Shown: one piece after another, positions 1 to 8,344 of the stretch
How positions within the stretch are numbered: the stretch's first letter is position 1
Layout: every line of letters begins with the position of its first letter
Assembly (NCBI GenBank): GCA_003554615.1
Contig: PWGX01000027.1
Location: 1-38,618, forward strand
Source: Syntrophomonadaceae bacterium
GTDB taxonomy: Bacteria > Bacillota > Dethiobacteria > DTU022
Length of the DNA stretch: 38,618 nucleotides
Reading direction: 5' to 3'
Program-made: the position numbers and the translations under genes
The notes under the pieces: generated by a model
Seen by the model: the letters and a program-made list of their open reading frames with translations, nothing else
The model's database searches: none
Told to the model about the DNA's origin: nothing

Positions 1-130
1 AGCTGAAGCTGCAGCTTAGCTGCTGGCGCATAATTTGTTACCCAAAGATAGGCTGCTGGTTCTGGTCTCCCGCAGCCACATGGTACTTTTGTCCATTTTG
101 ACCTGGGTTTTCAGAGTAGAGTTAAACAGT

Positions 131-178
131 AAAAAACCAGCCTCTGTTCCGCCAGGAAGGCAGATCAGGCTGGTTTTA
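131..178 (-). terminator. hairpin terminator after the C_GCAxxG protein gene
   Basis: Ten-base perfect inverted repeat, AAACCAGCCT at 134-143 and AGGCTGGTTT at 167-176, with a T-rich tail on either strand. It lies just past the stop of the leftward gene at 184 and could also stop rightward transcription. The preceding bases 1-130 hold no gene I can support. They begin with a near-palindrome around AAGCTGCAGCTT. Confidence 0.7.
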
Positions 179-183
179 TATAT

Positions 184-717
184 TTATGGTTTGTTCTTTA
201 AGATCGGGACCTTGCGATCGATCAATTTTTCAGCCAGCCAGGCGCTGGCTTCTCCCACCACGGCAGGGCATACATCTTTATGCCCGCCCCTTTTTTCGTA
301 TTCATAATACTCGTCATTGTCAAGAAAACGGTAAGCAGTCCCGAAAAAGTAGTTCTGGACTTCGCGGCAGGATTCGCCCCTGTACTTTTCACGAAACATA
401 TCCCAGTATTCTTGAACCAGCGGGCCGGGTCTTCGCAGGAGGCTGATATCGGAAAATTCCTCACGGGGACGGCCAAAAAAGTAGCTCAGCACCATGATCC
501 CACCGCTCAGGGCTCCGCAGGTTCCTTCTATTGAAGAGGCAATCCCACCTGAAAATGAAGTGGCCGCCTTAAATACAGCATTATTCAGCGGGAAAAAGTC
601 CTGGATGGCGCCCACCACGCACTGGGCACAGCCATAGTAACGCTGTTCCAGTTCGTATCCGCGCCGGTAAACTTCTTGAATCAGCTGTTCCCTGTCCGCA
701 TCTGATCTTTCGGTCAC
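184..717 (-). CDS. C_GCAxxG_C_C family putative redox protein
   Basis: A 177-residue protein of the C_GCAxxG_C_C family (putative redox-active or metal-binding proteins of anaerobes with no firmly assigned reaction). The family core is visible: YGCAQCVVGAI near residues 28-38, then SFSGGIASS and GTCGALSGGIM near 54-74, and late cysteines at 117 and 150. No signal peptide or membrane segment is seen, so it is probably cytoplasmic. The start is placed at the GTG at 717, because AAGGAG lies eight bases before it. A GTG nine bases further upstream overlaps that ribosome site. It stands 50 bp downstream of holA and ends in a good hairpin terminator. Family assignment is firm; function is not known. 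Confidence 0.85.
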   Translation of the reverse strand: MTERSDADREQLIQEVYRRGYELEQRYYGCAQCVVGAIQDFFPLNNAVFKAATSFSGGIASSIEGTCGALSGGIMVLSYFFGRPREEFSDISLLRRPGPLVQEYWDMFREKYRGESCREVQNYFFGTAYRFLDNDEYYEYEKRGGHKDVCPAVVGEASAWLAEKLIDRKVPILKNKP

Positions 718-774
718 CCCGATCACTCCTTTTCATAAGCTCTACCAGCCTTAGGTACTATGCCTGGTGGAGCT

Positions 775-1860
775 TCACCTGCTTGCTTTTTTCTGCATAT
801 GATCAATCCGGCTTAAAACTAATTGTAACGCCTGGTTAGGTTCAAGGCAACCTGTTTTAATCTCATAGTCCGTTTTCTGCAGGGTCAGCATCGCTTCTTC
901 CAGGGTCCGGCGGTTATAGCGGGAAACCTGGCTTTTTAGCTTGCGGGCCACAAATGGTTGGATACTTAGGGCTGATGCCAGGTCGGCCCCGCTGCGTCCT
1001 TCCTCGAGCAGGCTGTATCCCTGCAGGAGCATCCGGTAATGGCGAGTTAGCAAGAAAAAAATCAGCAGGGGTTGTTCCCGCCTTCTTAAGAGAAGTTCCA
1101 GCAGATCCTGGGCCCCGGCAAGGCTTCCTTCGGCCAGGGCATCAGCCAGTTTAAAAACATTGCCCTGCAGGTCTCCTGAAAACAAAGTTTCCACTGTAGC
1201 GGCCGTTATTGTATCCTCCTCATCACCCAGGTAAGTGCAGTATTTTTCCAGCTCGTTGGACAGGTAGTGCAGGTTATGGTCACCGGCCAGCATCAGCCTT
1301 TCCACTGCGGCCCGGTCAATTTTTTTGCCCAGCTTTTCGGCTTTTTTGCGGATCCAGGCCGCCAGGGTATCCCCTTTCGGGGTGGTGCATTCAACAGCTG
1401 CTCCGTGTTTATCAATTAGCTTAAACAGGCGCCGGCGCTTATCTGCACCCGGCGTCAAAAAGACGAGGATGCTGTCTGGATCACCGGCCTCCTGGCCACC
1501 AAGGTAACCAATTAGCAGGTCAGCACCTTGCTTTTCCCGGGTGTTCGGCCCCATCTCTTCATCCTCTGCTTCCGGTTCTTCTTTTCTTCGGGGCGGGGCC
1601 AAATAAGGCGGATTTTCAACAACCACAATGCGGCGCCGGGTAAAAAGCCCTCTTTCACTCAACCTGGCTGTTATATCTGCCAGATCGTGCTCCGAGCCAT
1701 CAAGTTTTTCCAGGCCAAATTCGGCTTCGGCACCCAGGTAACTATCGGCCAGGCGGGCGGTAAGCTCCTGCTGGATATATTTTTCTTCACCGTAAAAAAG
1801 ATATACCGGGGCAAAATTGCCCTCTTTAAAATGCTTTAACAGGGACTGGTAAGATACCAT
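775..1860 (-). CDS. holA: DNA polymerase III subunit delta
   Basis: A 361-residue protein of normal length for the delta subunit, which opens and loads the beta sliding clamp as part of the clamp-loader complex. It starts with the family pattern APVYLFYGEEKYIQQEL (residues 17-33) and has the AAA+-like lid and helical collar further on (FKLADALAEG near 236, LTRHYRMLLQG near 273). A charged insert (residues about 90-112) is rich in Glu, Lys and Arg. The ATG lies two bases after the trkH stop (TAGTTATG), so it is probably translated from the same message as trkH. In many Bacillota holA follows comEC; here comEC is 9 kb away, so the usual neighbourhood has been broken up. Confidence 0.93.
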   Translation of the reverse strand: MVSYQSLLKHFKEGNFAPVYLFYGEEKYIQQELTARLADSYLGAEAEFGLEKLDGSEHDLADITARLSERGLFTRRRIVVVENPPYLAPPRRKEEPEAEDEEMGPNTREKQGADLLIGYLGGQEAGDPDSILVFLTPGADKRRRLFKLIDKHGAAVECTTPKGDTLAAWIRKKAEKLGKKIDRAAVERLMLAGDHNLHYLSNELEKYCTYLGDEEDTITAATVETLFSGDLQGNVFKLADALAEGSLAGAQDLLELLLRRREQPLLIFFLLTRHYRMLLQGYSLLEEGRSGADLASALSIQPFVARKLKSQVSRYNRRTLEEAMLTLQKTDYEIKTGCLEPNQALQLVLSRIDHMQKKASR

Positions 1861-1862
1861 AA

Positions 1863-3338
1863 CTACCTCTTTCCTTGTAAGGCCCTGGTCCAGAGGTGCC
1901 TCGACTCGGGCAGGATAATGACCAGGACTGTAAAAATTTCCAGGCGCCCGACCACCATCAGAATCGACAGGATCACCTGGCCGGCCGGCGGTATAACCTG
2001 GTATGTTTCCACCGGCCCTACCCCGCCAAGGCCGGGCCCGACATTGCCGATCGTTGCCGCCACCGCCGAAAAGGCCGTTTCCGTATCTAACCCCATCAGG
2101 GCCAGGAGCAGGGTCGAGCCGACCGTAAGTAAAAGGTACAAGAATCCAAATCCCATCACCGACCGCAGCACTTCTTCATTCACAAACTGCTTGCCCAGTT
2201 TAACCGAAGAGATGGCTGAAGGGTGAATAACCCGGGACAGTTCGCGGAAAGCATATTTAAACATCAGCATCCAGCGCACCTGCTTCATCGCCCCACCTGT
2301 CGAGCCGCCGCAACCGCCGATAAACATGACCAGCAGCAAAAAGAGGCGGGAAAAGTTATGCCACCCGTCAAAGTCCGCCGTGGCATAGCCGGTCGTGGTG
2401 GTAATGGATACTACCTGGAAGGCGCTCTGCCTTAAAGCAAGGAGCAAACCGCCGCCTGCATGTTCGAAATTGTTTACAGTAACCATACAAATTCCCAGCA
2501 GTATAACCAGCAGGTAAAAACGAAGCTCCGGGTTTTTTAAAACGTTGAATTCGCCGCGAATTACCCGGAAATAAATGGCAAAGTTGATCCCGGCAATAAG
2601 CATAAAAAAGATAATGATTACTTCCGCGGCAGGATTATTAAAGGCGGCGATGCTGGCATTATAAGGCGAAAATCCACCGGTAGGCATGGTGGTAAAAGCA
2701 TGGGCTAGAGAATCATAAAAGCCGATCCCGCTTAGCAGTAAGAGTAAAGTTAAAGCCGCCGTAAAAGCCACATAAATCAACCAGAGCCGGCGGGCGGTTT
2801 CAACTACCCTGGGTACAACCTTTTCTGCCACCGGGCCGGGTATTTCCGCTTTAAACATGGTCATGCTGCGAAAACCGAATTTAGGAAGAACAGCTAAAAA
2901 GAGGACAATAATCCCCATACCGCCCAGCCACTGGGTTAAACTCCGCCACAGCAGCAGGCCGCGGGGCAGTACTTCAATATCTTCAATCAGGGTGGCCCCG
3001 GTTGTTGTAAACCCGGAAACCGATTCAAAAAAAGCCTGGAGAAAACTTCCTTCAAAAACTCCATAGAAGTGAAAAGGCAAAGCACCAAAAACACCGGCCA
3101 CAAACCAGGCCAGGGTAACCACGGTAAAATTTTCAACTATACTTAATTCACTGCCGCGCGAAGGAAGAAAATAAAAGTATAAGGCACCGCCTGCAACACC
3201 AGTAAGCAGGATCGATTTCAGGAATGATAGCTGATCCGGCCCCTGTTCGGCTACCGCCCACAGAGTGGGTAGAAGCATGGACAGGGCCAGGAACAGAAGC
3301 ATTATTCCCAGCAGGTATGGAATGCGAAAATTACGCAA
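1863..3338 (-). CDS. trkH: TrkH family potassium uptake membrane protein
   Basis: A 491-residue polytopic membrane protein, the ion-conducting subunit of Trk/Ktr potassium uptake. All four pore loops with the selectivity-filter glycine can be read: SGFTTTGATL, TTMPTGGFSPY, SITTTTGYATADF and ATIGNVGPGLG. The length and two-helix-per-repeat layout match the family. The start appears to be a TTG at 3338 preceded by AAGGGGA. The regulatory partner TrkA lies 79 bp upstream on the same strand, so the two are probably one operon. Whether sodium or protons are co-transported cannot be told from sequence. Confidence 0.95.
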   Translation of the reverse strand: MRNFRIPYLLGIMLLFLALSMLLPTLWAVAEQGPDQLSFLKSILLTGVAGGALYFYFLPSRGSELSIVENFTVVTLAWFVAGVFGALPFHFYGVFEGSFLQAFFESVSGFTTTGATLIEDIEVLPRGLLLWRSLTQWLGGMGIIVLFLAVLPKFGFRSMTMFKAEIPGPVAEKVVPRVVETARRLWLIYVAFTAALTLLLLLSGIGFYDSLAHAFTTMPTGGFSPYNASIAAFNNPAAEVIIIFFMLIAGINFAIYFRVIRGEFNVLKNPELRFYLLVILLGICMVTVNNFEHAGGGLLLALRQSAFQVVSITTTTGYATADFDGWHNFSRLFLLLVMFIGGCGGSTGGAMKQVRWMLMFKYAFRELSRVIHPSAISSVKLGKQFVNEEVLRSVMGFGFLYLLLTVGSTLLLALMGLDTETAFSAVAATIGNVGPGLGGVGPVETYQVIPPAGQVILSILMVVGRLEIFTVLVIILPESRHLWTRALQGKR

Positions 3339-3417
3339 CGATGATATCCCCTTTAACCACTGCTACTTGTGGGCTTCATTTATACATCATTAATACTACA
3401 TATATAAAAGGGTAAAA

Positions 3418-4824
3418 TCAACTGTCTTCGCTGTGCACCAGTTTATTCCGAAGATACTCCTTATTTTCTTTGCCAACCGGAGGAGCAAAGTAGCGATCCA
3501 GGGCACCGCTCACTTTAGGGATAGCAAAAATAACCAGGTGATCTCCGGGCAGGAGCACCGTGTCACCGGTGGGGACTATTACTTCACCGTTGCGGGCGAT
3601 AGATCCAATAATCATGCCCCGGGGAAATCGGGCATCAACAATTTTTTTATTAACCACGCTGGCATTTTCAGGTAATACGATTTCAATCACTTCGGCTTTT
3701 TCATCCTGCAGAAGAGAAAATGCTACAGCATCCTCTTTGCGGGTTAAGCGAAGGATCTGGGAGGCAGCCAGGATTCGGGGATTGATTACACTATCTATGC
3801 CCAGAGTGCTGTAAACGGGAACATAGTGAGGCCGCATAACTTCACAGATAATTTTTGATACTCCAAACTGGCGGGCCAGGAGGGACACCACGATATTGCT
3901 GCGGTCATCACCGGTTACGGCAACCACCGCATCAGCTCGCGCTGTATCTTCTTCTTCCAGCATGGCTATCTCAGTGGCATCTCCTTCCAAAACAAGGGTC
4001 TTATCCAGATCCCGGCACAGTTCTTCACAGCGCTCCACATCTTTTTCAATAATTTTCACATCAAAGCGCTGTTTGCTTTTTTCAAGCAGATGGGCCAATT
4101 GGATTCCAATCAAACCGCCGCCCATGATCGTCACCTGCCTGATTGTTTTCTGTTCATGGTGTAAAAGAGATCCTATATCCTTCAAAGACTTGCTTTTCCC
4201 CACGAGATAAACCTTATTACCGGACATGACCACATCATCGCCCCCGGGCACTATAAATTTGCCATCGGGATCGCTGATTCCGACAATGATCATATCAAGA
4301 TTTTGGGGAAGTTTACGCAGCGGGATTCCAACAATTCCTGCTTCTGCTTCCACGGTAATGCCCACCATCATGATCCTGCCCCGGTTGAAGTATTCTATTT
4401 CGCTGGCATCGGGGAAGTGAAGCATCTTGGAAATTTCCATGGCTGCAACTTTTTCCGGGTTGATGACCACGTCGATTCCCAGCTGCTGCGGGGTTAGAAC
4501 CGACGAAGCACCGACATACTGCGGGTTCCGAATCCGGCATACTGTGATCGGGACATCGTACTGCTTGGCGATCATGCAGGCGATTACATTTACTTCATCA
4601 AACTGGGTAACCGCAACCACCATGTCGGCTTTTTTTACCCCTGCTTGTTCCAGGACAGCGGCATTGGCGCCGTTGTCTTCAATAACCATTACGTCCAGGG
4701 CTTCCTTAAAGCGCAAGGCTTTCTCTTCATTTTTTTCTATAACTACAACATCCTGATTTTTTTCAGACAGGTTCCGGGCCAGTTCATAGCTGACTCCCCC
4801 GCCTCCAACAATGATAATGTGCAT
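3418..4824 (-). CDS. trkA: Trk potassium channel regulatory subunit TrkA
   Basis: A 468-residue full-length TrkA with two RCK units, each a Rossmann nucleotide-binding domain followed by a TrkA-C domain. The first begins MHIIIVGGGGVSYELARNL and the second near residue 231 with VTIMGGGLIGIQLAHLLEK. In the first glycine-rich loop the usual last Gly is Ser (GGGGVS); the second is regular. TrkA binds nucleotide (NAD(H) or ATP/ADP in characterised relatives) on the cytoplasmic face and gates TrkH. The ATG at 4824 has AAGGGG six to seven bases before it. A hairpin followed by eight T residues stands about 35 bp upstream and may attenuate the operon. Confidence 0.95.
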   Translation of the reverse strand: MHIIIVGGGGVSYELARNLSEKNQDVVVIEKNEEKALRFKEALDVMVIEDNGANAAVLEQAGVKKADMVVAVTQFDEVNVIACMIAKQYDVPITVCRIRNPQYVGASSVLTPQQLGIDVVINPEKVAAMEISKMLHFPDASEIEYFNRGRIMMVGITVEAEAGIVGIPLRKLPQNLDMIIVGISDPDGKFIVPGGDDVVMSGNKVYLVGKSKSLKDIGSLLHHEQKTIRQVTIMGGGLIGIQLAHLLEKSKQRFDVKIIEKDVERCEELCRDLDKTLVLEGDATEIAMLEEEDTARADAVVAVTGDDRSNIVVSLLARQFGVSKIICEVMRPHYVPVYSTLGIDSVINPRILAASQILRLTRKEDAVAFSLLQDEKAEVIEIVLPENASVVNKKIVDARFPRGMIIGSIARNGEVIVPTGDTVLLPGDHLVIFAIPKVSGALDRYFAPPVGKENKEYLRNKLVHSEDS

Positions 4825-5204
4825 AAAAAACCCCTTCCTCTCAGCTCATATGAGCATTGAAAAAAAAGAGACAGCGGCTACGCTGCCTCATCAGGGAGAA
4901 AAAGTATAGCAAATTTATTCAATAAGACCGGCAACTATCTATCTTTAGACAACCCTGTGAGCTATTAAACCAATTGTTCTATTTTAAGGTGCCAGTCCTG
5001 ATTTCTTCTATAATTATATACGATCACTTCTCTAAAAACAACACCATTTTCGATAAAAAAACAATCAAATTAAAGCTTTGACAGCGCCCGTTCGCTGAAG
5101 GGCAAAAATGTCTGTTATTATTTCAGCCAGCCTGTTAACTACATATTATTATACAATAATAATCAAATACATGCATCTCGTTATTACTTTTTTTAACTTT
5201 CTAT
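4825..5204. other. AT-rich intergenic region upstream of trkA
   Basis: 380 bp with no gene I can support. It holds the trkA leader (described separately), a hairpin-forming GC patch near 5082-5103 (CAGCG paired with CGCTG), and an AT inverted repeat near 5143-5162. I looked for the c-di-AMP (ydaO) aptamer often found before potassium genes and did not recognise it. Confidence 0.6.
4844..4911 (-). promoter_or_regulatory. trkA leader: extended -10, hairpin with T-tract, RBS palindrome
   Basis: Reading leftward there is an extended -10 box TGCTATACT (4911-4903) without a convincing -35. Next comes a nine-base-pair hairpin (4889-4868, arms GAGGCAGCG and CGCTGTCTC, loop TAGC) followed at once by eight T residues. 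A perfect palindrome GCTCATATGAGC (4855-4844) comes last, just before the trkA ribosome site. The hairpin plus T-tract has the form of an intrinsic terminator placed in front of the gene. This is seen in sequence; that it acts as an attenuator is inference. Confidence 0.5.
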
Positions 5205-6197
5205 TTAAGTATCGCTATTTGCCCGGCTCAGACCTGTTTTAACAAACACAAGCGGGGCCAGGTAGGTGGCCCAGAAGGTAGACAGGGCGTGAAGGGTAAA
5301 GGTGAGTATATTGATATTTGAAGGGAGCACATATCCCAGGCCCAAAACGATCGCCGCAATGACCGGCATGCCGATCAGGGCCCGCGCCAGGTGTTCAAAG
5401 CAGCTCCCCCGGGGATCAAAGTCCAGTTTTTCCTTTTCCAGCAGGCGCCCTGCGCCTGCTCCCGCCAGGTAACCCATTAAATTGGGGGCGTAAGTAGCGG
5501 GTAAAAACGACAGGGCGATGGGAACAACCAGGGCCAGCAACAGAAGCAGCCTGGGGGAAATTTTTTCATAAATCCGGGTTTCAATCATTTCCAGGCCGAT
5601 ACCCATGAATATGGCCAGGAAAATCATCCCGGTGACGATGCCTCCGATCACATCCCCGGGAAAATGATAACCAAGGGTGATCCTGGACAGGCCCACCAAA
5701 AGGGAGATTACAACAGCCCAGATCCAGAACCAGCGGTTTTTAAGCATAATGGCCAGGTAACCCCAAACGCTGACCGCTCCGGAGGTGTGGCCGCTGGGAA
5801 AGGTATAGGTGGGAACGGTAATCCCCCGCACGTCGGGGCGGGGCAACCTGATGATATCTTTTGGAATTTCACTGGTCACAAAAATAGCCGAAGGCATCAG
5901 GATCAAGCCCCAGAAACCCAGGGACTTGTTAAAAGACCAGTAGATTACAGCTAGAAATACCAGGAAAAAGCCTTCACTGCCCAGGGTGGTTATAACCTGG
6001 AACAAATGCAAAACCACTACGTTATGCACTGTAATCGAAACCATGGAATAGGAAAAAGCGGGATCGCGAAGCGGATACCAGAACAGGTAAAGGATAATTA
6101 CAAGCAAAACCGTGAAAATAAGGCAAAGCCAGCGCCATGTTCTTTCGGTATTGTGATCTGTTGAAAATATATTGCCCGTAAGGGGGGGTAACTCCAT
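5205..6197 (-). CDS. PAP2-family membrane phosphatase
   Basis: A 330-residue integral membrane protein of the PAP2 superfamily, which hydrolyses lipid phosphates or pyrophosphates such as phosphatidate or undecaprenyl pyrophosphate. All three phosphatase motifs are present: KDIIRLPRP, PSGHTSGAV and SRITLGYHFPGDVIGG. Many hydrophobic helices follow, and the C-terminal region is longer than in minimal members. The ATG at 6197 shares one base with the stop of the upstream gene (TAATG), with GGGAG nine bases before it, so translation is probably coupled. A longer start 36 bases upstream is less likely. The exact substrate cannot be told. The nearby polyprenol-kinase-like gene suggests an isoprenoid or lipid phosphate. 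Confidence 0.87.
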   Translation of the reverse strand: MELPPLTGNIFSTDHNTERTWRWLCLIFTVLLVIILYLFWYPLRDPAFSYSMVSITVHNVVVLHLFQVITTLGSEGFFLVFLAVIYWSFNKSLGFWGLILMPSAIFVTSEIPKDIIRLPRPDVRGITVPTYTFPSGHTSGAVSVWGYLAIMLKNRWFWIWAVVISLLVGLSRITLGYHFPGDVIGGIVTGMIFLAIFMGIGLEMIETRIYEKISPRLLLLLALVVPIALSFLPATYAPNLMGYLAGAGAGRLLEKEKLDFDPRGSCFEHLARALIGMPVIAAIVLGLGYVLPSNINILTFTLHALSTFWATYLAPLVFVKTGLSRANSDT

Positions 6198-7168
6198 TAC
6201 TGTGATTCTCCCGCGCCGACCTGTTCTACCCATTCTGCCAGATCGCTGATCGTATTTATATCATGTTCAGCGGCGTGATCATTTCGCATTAAAAGGGTGT
6301 AAGTTTTATTCAAAGGCGCATAATCTAGCCAGACCAGGCCTATTTCAGCGTCTTTTTCAGCCACTTTTCGGTAAACCTGTTCCGGGTCGCTGATCCTTTC
6401 CTCTTTTTCATAAACATCTCGCCAGACCACACCGGTATACTCCCAGTAAAGATCTATGCCCTCCAACAGTAAGGCCCGCCTGATCGGGGCAGTGCCGGCA
6501 ATGGGTTCCCTTTTTTCCACAGGGATACCGGCATTTTCAAAAGCAAGAACGGTAATCTGGCCCAGGATCATTTGCTCCATAAATTCCTTGGAGCTGACTA
6601 CTACCGGCTCTCCCTCAACCGGGATCCGGGCGTCTTCAGTGATCAGATCTTGCTCTAAAAGCCACTGCCTCGCCACATCAACCGGTTCATTTTCTTCCAG
6701 GTCAACTTTGTAATTAAGTTCAATCATAGTCCGGTTGTCAAGCCGGCCCGATATTTCCGCCAGGATACCTTTTAGCTGGGGATATTGCTCCAGGACTTCT
6801 TCACGGGTTAAAGGAGCGGGGTTAGAGGCGGGAAAAACCTGGTTGTCGTCTTCAAGCCTGACCAGTTCCAGTTCTTTAATTTTGCCGTCGGTGGTAAAAC
6901 CGAGCGCCACATCCACGTCGCCAACATTCAGCGCCTCGTGGGTCAGGCCGAGAGCCATTTCATGGACTTCATCGAAGACCAGCCCGTATTCTTCTTCCAG
7001 GAGGGCCAGCCCTTCTTCTTCAACGATAAACTGTTCGTTGGCAGCCAGGCGCACTTTTTCTTCCGGTTCCACCAGCTCCTGGACAGGACAGCCGCTCAAC
7101 AAAAAAGCAAATAACAGGCCCATTAATACTATAAAACTACTCCGTGCTGTCATAGCTTTCACATTCAT
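6197..7168 (-). CDS. osmoprotectant-type substrate-binding lipoprotein, lobes in permuted order
   Basis: A 323-residue lipoprotein (signal helix then LLSGC, Cys27) of the glycine betaine/choline-binding OpuAC/OpuCC superfamily. The order is unusual. Residues about 37-175 look like the second half of the family (EEGLALLEEEYGL, DVDVALGFTTDGKIKE, LEDDNQVFP, then the YPQLKG..LNYKVD stretch). Residues 188-312 look like the first half (VVVSSKEFMEQMILGQI, GIDLYWEYTGVVW, IGLVWLDYAPLNKTY, INTISDLAEW). In ordinary members the second block comes first. A short linker rich in acidic residues joins the blocks. No ABC permease or ATPase for it lies in this window. It overlaps the PAP2 gene by one base. The family is clear; ligand and transport partner are unknown. 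Confidence 0.85.
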   Translation of the reverse strand: MNVKAMTARSSFIVLMGLLFAFLLSGCPVQELVEPEEKVRLAANEQFIVEEEGLALLEEEYGLVFDEVHEMALGLTHEALNVGDVDVALGFTTDGKIKELELVRLEDDNQVFPASNPAPLTREEVLEQYPQLKGILAEISGRLDNRTMIELNYKVDLEENEPVDVARQWLLEQDLITEDARIPVEGEPVVVSSKEFMEQMILGQITVLAFENAGIPVEKREPIAGTAPIRRALLLEGIDLYWEYTGVVWRDVYEKEERISDPEQVYRKVAEKDAEIGLVWLDYAPLNKTYTLLMRNDHAAEHDINTISDLAEWVEQVGAGESQ

Positions 7169-7242
7169 GATTATCCTGCCTCTGAATAAATACTAAGTCT
7201 TTTATAACTATAACATTAACAGGCCCGGCAATAATAGGGGCC

Positions 7243-7995
7243 CTATAAATAAACCATGATCCCAAACAGGGAGAGGTAACCGGCAAAAAACATGGTCGGC
7301 GAATCCCAGGTATGGGGTGAAAAAGCCTCCACCAGGGTCAAAAGAAGGGGAACAACAGCCATAGCCACGGCGAACTGCAGGGGGGTAAAGTAATTGTAAA
7401 AAGAACCGATAACACCCAGCCCGGTCAAGAAAACCACGGCGCTTCCCTCAAGGGTGCGGACATAGGATTTACTCGTAAACAGGGCATAAGAATGGTACTT
7501 GTTCTTGCCAAAACGGATCCCGACCGGCTCGGCCAGCCCATCGCCAATCCCGTAAATCAGGATCGGGATTACCATCAGGTGCAGCAAATCGTAACGGGCA
7601 AAAAGCATACCGGCCGGCAGAAGAACCGCGTAACCGGCCGCTGTCTGGGTAACAATCCACTGCAGGGTATGAGGGCGATCTTCAGGCCGGTCAAATGAGC
7701 GAAACATGACTTTGATGAAGGGAACCCGGTCCCGGATTGGTTCAATGTAAAAAATGAATTTGGCCACGGCAAAAAAGGCCCCCAGGGCATAAAGATCAAA
7801 CGCTTCAATATGGGCATAGCCACGGTTTGAATAAATAGGGATAAAAAAAAGCAGGAAATGATTGATCTTCCGGGTATAATTGACTTTTACATTTTTATGT
7901 ATCACCAGCAGCCCGTTTAAGTACTGGCTGAGGATCAGCGCTATCACATTGGAAGATTGGTTTAGCGCAAAACCAAAATCAAGTATTTTTTCCAT
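7243..7995 (-). CDS. polyprenol/dolichol kinase-like membrane protein
   Basis: A 250-residue polytopic membrane protein resembling the CTP-dependent dolichol/phytol kinase and phosphatidate cytidylyltransferase-like group. The signature is visible: YTRKINHFLLF near residue 40, then IYGIGDGLAEPVGIRFGK followed by TSKSYVRTLEGSAVVF. These correspond to the conserved GDGxAxxxGxxxG and KSxEGS blocks of that family. It would phosphorylate a lipid alcohol at the membrane. It is 74 bp upstream of the binding lipoprotein and in the same direction, so it may head a three-gene unit ending in a PAP2 phosphatase. The substrate is not known. The family is fairly sure, the reaction less so. Confidence 0.75.
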   Translation of the reverse strand: MEKILDFGFALNQSSNVIALILSQYLNGLLVIHKNVKVNYTRKINHFLLFFIPIYSNRGYAHIEAFDLYALGAFFAVAKFIFYIEPIRDRVPFIKVMFRSFDRPEDRPHTLQWIVTQTAAGYAVLLPAGMLFARYDLLHLMVIPILIYGIGDGLAEPVGIRFGKNKYHSYALFTSKSYVRTLEGSAVVFLTGLGVIGSFYNYFTPLQFAVAMAVVPLLLTLVEAFSPHTWDSPTMFFAGYLSLFGIMVYL

Positions 7996-8344
7996 AACAC
8001 CTTACTTTCCGGGTCTCCTTATCTTAGAAAATCAAAAAAGGGAACAGAGGGAATGGGCATATAGATAGACAATTATAAAACAATTTTTCTGGAACGCTAT
8101 TAATATTTTAATCTAAACAGAATTAATAGCAAGCAAAACCGGGCGTTTTCATGTAAACAATTTGTAAACTTTCATTCATTCATCATAAAGGGATGTTTCT
8201 TTTTCGGCGTTTGAATAATTAAGAAGTGCGGAATTAATACAATTGCCGCGGTCCAATTTCAAACTTTACCTTACCTTCCGGCAGGAGTTTAACCAAAAAC
8301 AGCCAATTATTTTAGGTATTAAATTTTAGGGAGGATTATTAGAA
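7996..8344. other. divergent intergenic region before ilvC
   Basis: 349 bp between two divergently transcribed genes. It is AT-rich, with a GGGAGG ribosome site for ilvC at about 8329-8334 and a TATAAT-like box on the minus strand at 8072-8077 for the kinase-like gene. I see no T-box core sequence here despite a CCGCGG at about 8247, and no riboswitch I recognise. Confidence 0.5.

Noticed and set aside
4825-5204. c-di-AMP (ydaO) riboswitch before trkA.
   Set aside because: None of the conserved aptamer blocks could be found on the minus strand, and the hairpin is too close to the probable start of transcription.
8240-8265. CCGCGGTCC near ilvC as a T-box core.
   Set aside because: Only about nine bases match, the GGGTGG part and a terminator are missing, and no specifier region is seen.
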